A stretch of DNA of 64,000 nucleotides from Paraburkholderia sp. PREW-6R (GTDB lineage Bacteria > Pseudomonadota > Gammaproteobacteria > Burkholderiales > Burkholderiaceae), in contig NZ_CP155074.1 of the NCBI RefSeq assembly GCF_039621805.1, forward strand, positions 496,001-560,000. Direction: 5' to 3'. The position numbers and the translations under genes are program-made. Positions within the stretch are counted from its first letter, which is position 1. Each line of letters starts with the position of its first letter. The notes under the pieces are model-generated. The model was not told where the DNA came from. It ran no database searches and worked only from the letters and a program-made list of their open reading frames with translations. Below are positions 26,490 through 34,652 of this stretch, piece by piece.

Positions 26490-27257
26490 ATGAACACGCT
26501 GGCCCATCCGCCTGAACCCGACGACGCAACGCTCACCGGCATGCTGTCGCATTTCACGTTGCTGGAGCCGGTGTTCGACGCAATGCCCGACGTCGTGTTC
26601 TTCGTCAAGGACGCCCACGCGCGATACGCGCTCGTGAACCGCACGCTGGCTTCCCGTTGTGGCTTCAAGGAGAAGTCCGGCTTGCTCGGCAAAACCGCCG
26701 AAGACGTGTTTCCGAGCCGCTTCGGCCGCATTTACACGGCGCAGGACAAGGCGGTCATCAACGTCGGCAATCAGATGATCGACCAGTTGGAGTTGCACCT
26801 GTATCCCGGCCGTCAGCCTGGCTGGTGTCTCACATGCAAGCAGCCGCTGCGCGACGCTGGGGGCCGCGTCGTCGGGCTGGCCGGCATTTCGCGCGATCTG
26901 AAAGCGGACGAAAGCAGTCATCCTGCCTACAGCCGGCTCGCGGCGGTCGTCCAGTCAATTCAGGAAAACTATGTCCAGCCGCTGAATCTGAAACAGCTTG
27001 CGGCGATGGCGGATATGTCGGTCGCGCAACTCGAGCGCTATTTCCACAAGGTGTTTCATCTGACGCCGCGCCAGGTTTTGCTCAAAACGCGGCTGGATGC
27101 GGCCACGGCGCTGCTCGTATCGCACGACAAGGTCACCGACGTCGCGGCGCTGTGCGGCTACACCGACCACAGTGCATTCACACGCCAGTTCAAGGCGACG
27201 GTGGGCGTCACGCCCACCGAGTACCGCATGCTGCTGCACGGCACAGCGCGAGCCTGA
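26490..27257 (+). CDS. lhpR: PAS-domain AraC-family regulator of the hydroxyproline cluster
   Basis: 255-aa transcription factor. Residues about 25-140 form a PAS-like sensor (PVFDAMPDVVFFVKDAHARYALVN and GLAGISRDL). Residues about 150-250 are an AraC HTH pair (LKQLAAMADMSVAQLERYFH and VTDVAALCGYTDHSAFTRQFK, ending GVTPTEYR). The PAS-AraC architecture and position at the end of the operon match hydroxyproline-responsive activators in related bacteria. Likely inducer: trans-4-hydroxy-L-proline or its D-epimer (inference). It has its own start ATG at 26490 and is probably expressed separately. Confidence 0.85.
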   Translation: MNTLAHPPEPDDATLTGMLSHFTLLEPVFDAMPDVVFFVKDAHARYALVNRTLASRCGFKEKSGLLGKTAEDVFPSRFGRIYTAQDKAVINVGNQMIDQLELHLYPGRQPGWCLTCKQPLRDAGGRVVGLAGISRDLKADESSHPAYSRLAAVVQSIQENYVQPLNLKQLAAMADMSVAQLERYFHKVFHLTPRQVLLKTRLDAATALLVSHDKVTDVAALCGYTDHSAFTRQFKATVGVTPTEYRMLLHGTARA

Positions 27258-27267
27258 GCGGCTGCCT

Positions 27268-27597
27268 ATGGCCCGACGCAAGCATCATTACTACGTTTAT
27301 GTTGTCCTGCTCGACGACGCCGTGTGGAACGACGCGCGTTTTCGTCGCGCGAATCCGGACTACCGGTTCGACAAGCCGTGCGTGTACGTGGGAATGACCG
27401 GTCTGGACCCGGATCTGCGATTCGACCGGCATAAAGCCGGCATTCAGGCGAATCGCTATGTTCGCGATTACGGCCTGCGTCTGGTTCCAGAGCTTTATGA
27501 AGTGTTCAACCCCATGCCTTATCGCGGCGCGCAGGACATGGAAGTGGAATTGGGGATTGGATTACGTGAAGCGGGCTACGGCGTGTGGCAGGCGTGA
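27268..27597 (+). CDS. Small GIY-YIG-like domain protein
   Basis: 109-aa protein whose N-terminal half resembles a GIY-YIG nuclease core: YYVYVVLLDD (GIY-like strand), then CVYVGMTG (YIG-like strand) followed by DPDLRFDRHKAG with Arg and His at the expected helix positions. The usual catalytic Glu may correspond to E84 or later acidic residues, but I cannot align it with certainty. It begins 10 bases after the AraC gene and may be cotranscribed by readthrough. Function unknown; a structure-selective nuclease or a degenerate non-catalytic domain are both possible. Confidence 0.7.
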   Translation: MARRKHHYYVYVVLLDDAVWNDARFRRANPDYRFDKPCVYVGMTGLDPDLRFDRHKAGIQANRYVRDYGLRLVPELYEVFNPMPYRGAQDMEVELGIGLREAGYGVWQA

Positions 27598-27646
27598 AGC
27601 CGCGTGGGCGGACCGGCAGAAGTGCCGGACGCGGAGGTCCGGCGGA

Positions 27647-27907
27647 TTATCGGATGCCAAGGCCGCGCAGTACGGCATTGCCTTCCGGCGTCAAACGGAT
27701 GCGCGACACGCCTGCATCGCCGGCGACCGTCTCCACCAGACCGGCTTCGTACAGTTGCGGAATTTCGGGTTTCGCCGATGCGTCGATCGGTGCGTGCAGC
27801 AGAAGCAGCAGCGTCGCCAGTTCGTGGTGGCTCAGCAGGCGGCGCAGGATGGTGGGCTTTTTGGCCGGCGCCGGTGTGTCGTTCGTGTTGTGGTCGGGCT
27901 GGTTCAT
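27647..27907 (-). CDS. Small winged-helix-like protein, unknown
   Basis: 86-aa protein. A Pro/Asn/Asp-rich N-terminal 20 residues is followed by SHHELATLLLLLHAPIDASA, KPEIPQLYEAGLVET and SRIRLTPEGNAVLRGLGIR, a helix-helix-strand pattern like a MarR/PadR-type winged helix. The ATG at 27907 is preferred over an upstream frame. It is convergent with the GIY-YIG-like gene. Could be a tiny DNA-binding regulator; I do not recognise a family. Confidence 0.6.
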   Translation of the reverse strand: MNQPDHNTNDTPAPAKKPTILRRLLSHHELATLLLLLHAPIDASAKPEIPQLYEAGLVETVAGDAGVSRIRLTPEGNAVLRGLGIR

Positions 27908-28162
27908 GGTTCGCACCTTGTGCGGGTTCGTGTCCGGTGGATGATGCTGACGAAGTCTTAAACGATTCTTAAGACTCATTGTGCTGTAACACCGTGACAT
28001 CATCATTGCACGCGGACAAATGCCGGCTGATTGCCGGCCGGGTATTTTCCTTCATGCTTACCCGGCCTGACCAATATCAGCTTGACCGCGCGAGTCCGCC
28101 TGACTCGCCCCACCACGCTGCCTTACAGTCGCACCCCCGGCGCCTCCGCTTCGCCGCCACGA

Positions 28163-28495
28163 TCACGGCGCGCAGGTCTTGCCCGCTGCTTCGATCCACA
28201 GATTGCTGACGTGACGCTTGCCCGCATAGAAACGGTAAGTGGTTGCTCCATTGTCGCTGCGCACCTTGATGATGTTCGAATCGCCAAAGTCGAGCATCTG
28301 GCCTTGCGGAATGGCGGTGGACTTGAATGCGGCGTTGTGGTTCGTGGCCACCTGAGTCAGGCAGGCAATCACGTCGTTGACGGGGCGCTGCGTGGTCGTA
28401 TCCGTTACGGGCTCGCCGGTATCCGGATTCTTCTGGAAGTAAGCACACGCGCTAAGAAGCAGGGGAACTGAAAGGACTACGGCAAACTTCTTCAT
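28163..28495 (-). CDS. Small putative lipoprotein, unknown function
   Basis: 110-aa secreted protein with a lipoprotein signal ending VPLLLSACAYF (lipobox LSAC, Cys17). The mature part contains two further cysteines (DVIACLTQVA and AGKTCAP), likely a disulfide, and beta-rich segments (GDSNIIKVRSDNGATTYRFY). The ATG at 28495 follows GGAGAGTT. No neighbour suggests a role; it could be an outer-membrane or periplasm-facing accessory protein. Confidence 0.8.
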   Translation of the reverse strand: MKKFAVVLSVPLLLSACAYFQKNPDTGEPVTDTTTQRPVNDVIACLTQVATNHNAAFKSTAIPQGQMLDFGDSNIIKVRSDNGATTYRFYAGKRHVSNLWIEAAGKTCAP

Positions 28496-28678
28496 AACTC
28501 TCCTGGCGTTTGTTCGGCCGACAAAACGTGCGGCGCCCCGACCGGACGCCGCCGCGCGGCGCTGGGCCGCGGATGGACCGCCATTATATCGGGGCGGCGC
28601 AAGCGTCCACCCCGTTGCCGCACGTGCCATGCCCGAGCGCAACGTGGGTGCGCCTCCCCGGCGGTGCCGCTGCGGTGC

Positions 28679-30562
28679 TCATTTGCGCCGTTGCGCCTGC
28701 GCCGCGAGCCGCACGGCAGCATTCGCGGCGCCGTAACCGTCGTAGCCCCCACGTCGCTCGACGATCTCCATGAAGAAGCGTTTGTCCAGCAGCTCTGTGT
28801 ACGCGTGGAAAAATTCGCCGCCGCGCTCGTCGCGGTCGTACAGGATATTGTGCGCGCGCAGCGCTTCGAGCGTGTCGTCCGGTAGCGCGTAGCGCGCAGC
28901 GAGGTCGTCGTAATAGTTGCGCGGGATGCGCAGCACCGGCAGCCCGTCGGCGACGAATTCGGGAATCGCGCTGAAGATGTCGGCGGTACTCAGCGCGACA
29001 TGGTTCAGCCCGGAGCCGTGGTAGGTGCTCAACGCTTCGGCCACCGCGGTATGGCGATCCACCGACGCATTCAGCACGATACGCACCGAGCCGTCACGGC
29101 TGCGCAACGCCCGGCTGCGCACCAGTCCATACGGGTCCGGCACCAGCACGCCGGGCTCCGCCTGGAAGCCAAGCGCGGTGCGCAGGAACAGCACCCACGT
29201 GTCGAGCGAATTGGCCGGCACCGACAGGCACACGTGATCGATGCGGCTGAGCGGTCCGACTTCGGATGGACCGTTGATGTCGGTCAGTACGAAATCGGCC
29301 TCGAACAGCGTGGGCTGCTCCGGCGCTTCGTCGACGAAATAGTTCAGGCTGCTGTCGGGCGCCTGCACGGCGGGCAACACGCGCTCGTTCGGGCCGATCT
29401 GGCCGGAAAACGGCGCATAGCCGAAACCGGCGGCGCGCTCGAATGCCTGGCTGGCGTCATCCACGCGAAAGGCCGATGCGCACAGCGACAGCCCGTGCTG
29501 CTGGAAGAATGCGTTGGCGAACGAATCCGGTTCGGCGTTCAGCACGATCGACGCCGCGCCGTGCTGAAACAGCGTGACGTCTTTCGAACGATGCCGGCCG
29601 GCCTCGCGAAAGCGCAGTTTGCCGAGCCAGTCGACCAGCTGTGCGCGCGTGGTGTGGTCCACGGCGAATTCGAGGAACTGGTAGCCCACGTGTGCCGGCG
29701 CGGCAGGCGGCCGGTACAGATCGCCGACCGGCTGACCGCTGCTCTGCAGCAGTGCGCGGGTGTGCTCCTCCAGAAACAGCAACGAGCGGTGCCCGTCAGC
29801 GGCGGTGATCGTGGTGGGCGCGGCGCGAAAACCGTCGTTGAATATTTCGAGCGAGAGCGGCCCCTGGTAGCCGGTTTTGACGACCTGTGCGGTGAAATTG
29901 GCCAGATCGAAGTCGCCCTGGCCGGGAAAGCAGCGGTAGTGTCGGCTCCATTCGAGCACGTCCATTGCAAGCTTCGGTGCGTCGGCGATCTGCACGAACG
30001 TAATGCGGTCACCCGGAATATCGGCGATACCGTCGACTGTGTCGTTCAGTGACAGCGTGTGGAAGCTGTCGAGCACGAGGCCGAGGTTCGGATGATTGAC
30101 CGCATTCACCAGCTTCCATGCATGCCGGTATGTTTTGACGTGCTTGCCCCACGCGAGCGCCTCGTAACCGGCGATCACGCCGGCCGCTTCGGCGGCGCGG
30201 GCCAGTGCGCCGAGCTGATCGGTCATCAGCGCGTCGTCGCCGATGGTGTCCGGCGACACGTTGCTGCACACCAGAATCCGGTCGGTGCCCAGTTCGTGCA
30301 TCACGTCGAACTTGCGTTTCGCCCGGTCCAGATTGCGTTCGAGACGCTCCGGGCTCACGCCGTCGAAATCGCGGAACGGCTGGAACAGCATGATCTTCAG
30401 ACCGAGATCGTCGGCGATGCGCCGCACGTCGGCGGGCGAGCCGTCGAAATACAGCAGATCGTTTTCGAATATCTCGACGCCTTCGAAGCCCGCGGCCTGA
30501 ATCGCCGTCAGCTTCTCGACAAGGGTTCCACTGATCGACACGGTGGCAATCGAACGCTGCAT
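28679..30562 (-). CDS. quiC: 3-dehydroshikimate dehydratase, QuiC-type fused to HPPD-like domain
   Basis: 627-aa two-domain protein. Residues about 1-270 are a TIM-barrel sugar-isomerase/AP-endonuclease-2 domain (EGVEIFENDLLYFDGSPADV, AGYEALAWGKHVKTYRHAWK, LVLDSFHTLS, VQIADAPK and a final SLEIFNDGF Glu ligand). Residues about 290-615 are two VOC modules resembling 4-hydroxyphenylpyruvate dioxygenase (RIDHVCLSVPANSLDTWVLF, GLNHVALSTADIF, FFMEIVERRGGYDGYG). This fusion is known for bacterial QuiC1-type enzymes that convert 3-dehydroshikimate to protocatechuate. The start ATG at 30562 is chosen over one 9 codons upstream. It is divergent from aroQ, aroE and a transporter, consistent with quinate/shikimate catabolism. 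Confidence 0.92.
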   Translation of the reverse strand: MQRSIATVSISGTLVEKLTAIQAAGFEGVEIFENDLLYFDGSPADVRRIADDLGLKIMLFQPFRDFDGVSPERLERNLDRAKRKFDVMHELGTDRILVCSNVSPDTIGDDALMTDQLGALARAAEAAGVIAGYEALAWGKHVKTYRHAWKLVNAVNHPNLGLVLDSFHTLSLNDTVDGIADIPGDRITFVQIADAPKLAMDVLEWSRHYRCFPGQGDFDLANFTAQVVKTGYQGPLSLEIFNDGFRAAPTTITAADGHRSLLFLEEHTRALLQSSGQPVGDLYRPPAAPAHVGYQFLEFAVDHTTRAQLVDWLGKLRFREAGRHRSKDVTLFQHGAASIVLNAEPDSFANAFFQQHGLSLCASAFRVDDASQAFERAAGFGYAPFSGQIGPNERVLPAVQAPDSSLNYFVDEAPEQPTLFEADFVLTDINGPSEVGPLSRIDHVCLSVPANSLDTWVLFLRTALGFQAEPGVLVPDPYGLVRSRALRSRDGSVRIVLNASVDRHTAVAEALSTYHGSGLNHVALSTADIFSAIPEFVADGLPVLRIPRNYYDDLAARYALPDDTLEALRAHNILYDRDERGGEFFHAYTELLDKRFFMEIVERRGGYDGYGAANAAVRLAAQAQRRK

Positions 30563-30859
30563 GGATGAGGCTCCTGCATAAGCTGTCAAACGGCTTCGGA
30601 TAGGGCGCGACGCATGTGCATGTTGCGATGCGCAAAATGTTCCAGCCAGTTACCTGAAACATGCGGTGGCTGGCACGAGGCGAAAACGCGTTGCCCATCC
30701 TAACCTGGTTTGCCGACAGCATATACAAACTAACTAGATGGTACAAATTCGTAAAAACCCCGAATGACGGATTGCGCCGATGCGCGCACACTTCGTCTAC
30801 GTCGTGAAAGCGCTGCGTCGGCGGCGGCTGCCGACGTTACTTTGCAGGAGTGTGTGGTC

Positions 30860-31315
30860 ATGAGTTTCGCATCGGTCCTGGTCCTGAACGGGCCCAATCT
30901 CAATCTGCTCGGCACGCGCGAGCCGGCCATCTACGGCTCGGAAACGCTCGACGACGTCGCGAGACTTTGCCGCGACGCGGCAGACCGTCTCGACCTGTCG
31001 GTCGACTTCTGTCAGTCGAACGCCGAGCACCAGTTGATCGACTGGCTGCATGCGGCGCGCACCAAGGTCGACGGCATCGTGATCAATCCCGCCGCGTACA
31101 CGCATACGTCGGTTGCGCTTGCCGACGCGCTCACCGCGATCGAAAAGCCGGTCGTCGAAGTGCACATCTCGAACGTGCATCGGCGCGAGGCGTTCCGGCA
31201 TCACTCGTATGTGTCGGCGGTGGCGGACGGGATCATCATCGGGTGCGGCACGCAAGGCTATGTGCTGGCGTTGGAACGGATGGCCGTCATCCTTAAAAAC
31301 AGGGTGGCGCGATGA
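30860..31315 (+). CDS. aroQ: Type II 3-dehydroquinate dehydratase AroQ (probably catabolic)
   Basis: 151-aa flavodoxin-like enzyme interconverting 3-dehydroquinate and 3-dehydroshikimate. [17 protein letters not shown] carries the catalytic Tyr25 and Arg; [13 protein letters not shown] and [17 protein letters not shown] carry the remaining active-site residues. The start ATG at 30860 follows CAGGAG. It overlaps the next gene as ATGA and sits within the quinate/shikimate cluster, so it probably supplies the catabolic flux; a housekeeping aroQ is likely elsewhere in the genome (inference). Confidence 0.95.
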   Translation: MSFASVLVLNGPNLNLLGTREPAIYGSETLDDVARLCRDAADRLDLSVDFCQSNAEHQLIDWLHAARTKVDGIVINPAAYTHTSVALADALTAIEKPVVEVHISNVHRREAFRHHSYVSAVADGIIIGCGTQGYVLALERMAVILKNRVAR

Positions 31316-32193
31316 GCACATCTGCATCGAATGCGCAGGCCACGCCGCGCTCGTACCTGGTCGGACTGATCGGCTCGGGAATCGGCGGCTCGCTCACGCC
31401 CGCCATGCACGAAGAAGAGGGCAGCAGGCTCGGCCTGCACTATGTGTACCGGCGCATCGATCTGGAAGCGTTGAAGCTGGATATGTCGGCGCTTTCCGAT
31501 CTGCTCACTGCCGCCGAACGCATGGGGTACAACGGTCTGAACGTCACCTATCCGTGCAAGCAGGCGATCATTCCGCTGCTCGACGAACTGTCCGACGACG
31601 CTCGCGCGCTCGGCGCGGTCAACACGGTGCTGCTGAAGGACGGCAAGCGCATCGGCCATAACACCGACTGGTCCGGTTTCGCCCGGGCATTCCAGCGCGG
31701 GTTGCCGGATGCGTCGCTTAAGCGTGTCGTGCAGCTCGGCGCGGGCGGCGCGGGCGCAGCAGTCGCGCACGCCGCGCTGACCATGGGTGCGAAGTCGCTC
31801 GTGTTATTCGACGTGGACGCCGGGCGCGCGGCGTCGCTGGCCGAGGAGCTGCAAAAGCGCTTTCCGGCCAGCACGGTCAGCGCCGGCATGGCTCTGGCCG
31901 AGTCGCTGGCGGCCGCCACCGGCCTGATTCACGCGACGCCGACCGGCATGGCGAAACTGCCGGGCCTGCCGCTGCCTGCCGAATTGCTGCACCGTGATCT
32001 GTGGGTCGCCGACATCGTCTATTTCCCGATTCGCACCGCCCTGTTGCAGGCCGCCGAGGCCATCGGCTGCCGCACGCTGAGCGGCGGCGGCATGGCGGTG
32101 TATCAGGCAGTCGATGCAATGCGTATCTTCACGGGCCAGGAACCGGATGCTGAACGCGTTTATACGCATTTTCAATCGCTGCTGCAGGGCTGA
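31312..32193 (+). CDS. Shikimate/quinate dehydrogenase (AroE family, NAD-type)
   Basis: 293-aa two-domain oxidoreductase. The substrate-binding domain has GGSLTPAMH, the catalytic Lys83 in NVTYPCKQ and Asp119 in NTDWSGF. The nucleotide-binding domain has [14 protein letters not shown] and, after the second strand, [11 protein letters not shown] with Asp167 where NADP-specific AroE has an NRT motif; this favours NAD+ and a catabolic (oxidative) role. Its start overlaps aroQ (ATGA). Together with QuiC it can take quinate or shikimate to protocatechuate. Whether quinate, shikimate or both are used is not decidable here. Confidence 0.9.
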   Translation: MSTSASNAQATPRSYLVGLIGSGIGGSLTPAMHEEEGSRLGLHYVYRRIDLEALKLDMSALSDLLTAAERMGYNGLNVTYPCKQAIIPLLDELSDDARALGAVNTVLLKDGKRIGHNTDWSGFARAFQRGLPDASLKRVVQLGAGGAGAAVAHAALTMGAKSLVLFDVDAGRAASLAEELQKRFPASTVSAGMALAESLAAATGLIHATPTGMAKLPGLPLPAELLHRDLWVADIVYFPIRTALLQAAEAIGCRTLSGGGMAVYQAVDAMRIFTGQEPDAERVYTHFQSLLQG

Positions 32194-32283
32194 TCGCTCA
32201 GCAGGGCAGAGCGGCCCATGCTCGCATCCGGTGGCCGCCTGGCGCCAGACATACGGTCCATACCGAGAGGAGACGAATACAAC

Positions 32284-33648
32284 ATGTCGCAACCGATCCA
32301 GAGCAATCACACCGAAGCCGCGCTGCAGTCCGGCGCCGCCGTCGGCGCCGCGCGCCGTTCAAAAGCCCGCTACAAGATCCTGGCGCTGCTCGCCGCCGGC
32401 ACCATGATCAACTATCTCGACCGCACGGTGCTCGGCATCGCGGCGCCGCAGTTGACCAAAGAACTGGGCATCAACGCCGCGGTCATGGGCTTGCTGTTCT
32501 CCGTGTTCTCGTGGAGCTATGTCGCCTCGCAGATTCCAGGCGGTCTGTTTCTCGACCGGTTCGGCAGCAAGCTCACGTATTTCCTGTCGATGACTTTCTG
32601 GTCCCTCTTCACGCTCGCGCAAGGACTGGTGCACGGCATCGGCGCGCTGTTCGTATTCCGTCTTGGGCTGGGCGTGTCCGAGGCGCCCTGCTTTCCGACC
32701 AACAGCCGCGTCGTGGCCACGTGGTTTCCACAAAGCGAACGCGCGATGGCGACCGGCACGTACACCGTCGGCGAATATATCGGCCTCGCGTTTTTCAGCC
32801 CGTTTCTGTTCATGCTGATGGGCGCGTTCGGCTGGCGGTCGCTGTTCTACGTAGTGGGGGGCGTGGGCATCGTGTTCGGTCTGATCTGGTGGGCGTTCTA
32901 CCGCGAGCCGGGCGATCATCCGTCGGTCAATCAGGCGGAGCTGGATTACATCGCAGCAGGCGGCGGACTCACGAACGTGAAGAAAGACGCAGCGGCTGCC
33001 GGCGCGGTCAAGGCGAAAAGCGGATTCGAGTGGCGCACCATTGGCCGCCTGCTCAAGCATCGTCAGCTGACGGGCATATGCCTCGGCCAGTTCGCGGGCA
33101 ACTCGACGCTGGTGTTCTTTCTCACGTGGTTCCCCACCTATCTCGCCACCGAGCGTCACATGGCGTGGCTGAAAATCGGCTTCTTCGCGATCATGCCGTT
33201 CATTGCGGCGTCGGTCGGCGTGATGTTCGGCGGCATTTTCTCCGACTGGCTGCTGCGCCGCGGCGTGTCGGCGAACGTGGCGCGCAAGCTGCCGATCATC
33301 GCCGGGCTGCTGCTCGCGTCGACGATCGTTCTTGCGAACTACGTGGAAAGCAACGTGGTGGTGATCGTGATCCTGTCGGTGGCATTCTTCGCCCAGGGCA
33401 TGGCGGCACTCGGCTGGACGCTGGTATCGGACATCGCGCCCGACGGCCTGCTCGGCGTGACCGGCGGCATTTTCAACTTCGCGGCGAACCTGGCCGGCAT
33501 TATCACGCCGCTGGCAGTGGGCTTTATCGTCGCGGCAACCGGCTCGTTTGTCGGCGCGCTGGTGTTTATCGGCGCAATCGCGATGGTCGGCGCGCTGTCG
33601 TACATTTTTATCGTCGGCGATATCAAGCGGATCGTGCTGGACGATTGA
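32284..33648 (+). CDS. MFS transporter (anion:cation symporter type), probable quinate/shikimate importer
   Basis: 454-aa 12-helix transporter. ACS-family features include GTMINYLDRTVLGIAAPQL in TM1, the loop LDRFGSKLTYFLSMTFWSL and LGVSEAPCFPTNSRVVATWF in TM4-5, typical of sugar-acid and aromatic-acid importers. The ATG at 32284 follows GAGGAGACG. It is the last gene of the rightward unit with aroQ and the dehydrogenase and ends at a good terminator. Substrate inferred from the cluster: quinate, shikimate or dehydroshikimate. Confidence 0.87.
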   Translation: MSQPIQSNHTEAALQSGAAVGAARRSKARYKILALLAAGTMINYLDRTVLGIAAPQLTKELGINAAVMGLLFSVFSWSYVASQIPGGLFLDRFGSKLTYFLSMTFWSLFTLAQGLVHGIGALFVFRLGLGVSEAPCFPTNSRVVATWFPQSERAMATGTYTVGEYIGLAFFSPFLFMLMGAFGWRSLFYVVGGVGIVFGLIWWAFYREPGDHPSVNQAELDYIAAGGGLTNVKKDAAAAGAVKAKSGFEWRTIGRLLKHRQLTGICLGQFAGNSTLVFFLTWFPTYLATERHMAWLKIGFFAIMPFIAASVGVMFGGIFSDWLLRRGVSANVARKLPIIAGLLLASTIVLANYVESNVVVIVILSVAFFAQGMAALGWTLVSDIAPDGLLGVTGGIFNFAANLAGIITPLAVGFIVAATGSFVGALVFIGAIAMVGALSYIFIVGDIKRIVLDD

Positions 33649-33666
33649 TTTGCGCTGAGATGAAAG

Positions 33667-33704
33667 AAGCGGGATGCGGCCTGTCAGGCGCGTCCCGCTT
33701 TTTT
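33667..33704 (+). terminator. Terminator of the quinate/shikimate transporter operon
   Basis: AAGCGGGATGCG (33667-33678) pairs with CGCGTCCCGCTT (33689-33700), one wobble, followed by T4 extending the TT end. Confidence 0.88.
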
Positions 33705-33816
33705 ATGTGCACGGCGATCGTGGTATGCGCAGCACGCTCCGGATCGCGAAAGTCCGCCTGGTCTCATTCGTGGGCCGGCTCGCTCGAAGCACGGCCAGGC
33801 GAGGAACCACGCTCCG

Positions 33817-34557
33817 TCAATTTTCCTTTCGCACGAATCGCAGCACCGCGTCCACGATCATCGCGCGGTGTCTTGCCCGCAGCCTCGGGTGCGACGGATC
33901 GCGTCCAAACGCCGTGCCGAACGTATGGCGATTGCCGACCCGGTGAAAGCACAGCGAACTGATCATCAGATGCAGGTCGATCGGGTCGAGGTCGTCGCGA
34001 AACTGGCCGGACGCCACGCCGCGCGCGAGCAGATCTTCAATCGTATGAATGACGGTGACGTTGCGGCCTTTGAATGTCTTGACCTGCTCGACGTACTTCG
34101 CGCCATGAATGTTTTCGATGGTCACGAGGCGGACGAAATCGCGCTGGCGGTCGTGATAGTCGAACGTGAATTCGACCAGCGCGCGCATACCTTCGACCGG
34201 ATCGAGTTCGCTGACATGCAGATCCTGTTCGAGCGCCCGAATGTCGCCATACACCTTTTCGAGCACGGCCTGATACAACCCTTCCTTGCTGCCGAAGTAG
34301 TAGTACAGCATGCGCTTGGTGGTGTTCGTGCGCTCCGCAATCGCGTCGACCCGCGCGCCTGTCAGTCCCATCGCAGAGAATTCCTGCGTCGCGACGTCGA
34401 GGATGTTGCGCTTTGTCTGCTCGGGGTCGTATTTGCGTCGCGCGTCGCTACGTCGGGCGTCGGTACGTCGGGCGTCGCCACGTGGGGCGTCGGTTTGCGG
34501 CGTGTCGGACGGAGTGCCGTTGACATCCGGCCCGGCAGCCTTGCTTCCCTTTTTCAT
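33817..34557 (-). CDS. TetR-family regulator with repetitive N-terminal tail
   Basis: 246-aa regulator. After a disordered 42-residue N-terminal extension comes the TetR HTH (TKRNILDVATQEFSAMGLTG, ARVDAIAERTNTTKRMLYYY, FGSKEGLYQAVLE), then an all-helical ligand domain. The extension contains tandem DARR units (GDARR, TDARR, SDARR) encoded by a 15-bp repeat. Convergent placement directly after the quinate transporter suggests control of this cluster, but that is inference. The ATG at 34557 is the only upstream start. Confidence 0.88.
   Translation of the reverse strand: MKKGSKAAGPDVNGTPSDTPQTDAPRGDARRTDARRSDARRKYDPEQTKRNILDVATQEFSAMGLTGARVDAIAERTNTTKRMLYYYFGSKEGLYQAVLEKVYGDIRALEQDLHVSELDPVEGMRALVEFTFDYHDRQRDFVRLVTIENIHGAKYVEQVKTFKGRNVTVIHTIEDLLARGVASGQFRDDLDPIDLHLMISSLCFHRVGNRHTFGTAFGRDPSHPRLRARHRAMIVDAVLRFVRKEN
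34436..34495. repeat. Four tandem 15-bp repeats in the TetR gene
   Basis: Four imperfect 15-base units (plus-strand consensus CGTCGGGCGTCGGTA) lie end to end and encode basic pentapeptides of DARR type in the N-terminal tail of the TetR regulator. Such repeats can expand or contract by slippage without shifting the frame. Confidence 0.85.
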
Positions 34558-34652
34558 TGTGTATTCGAGCGGCAGTGACCGCGCATTCTAGCATGGCGAA
34601 ATACGCGTTTCGCGCGGCTTCGCGGCATGAGCGGCATGCGTATCGGCGCGAT

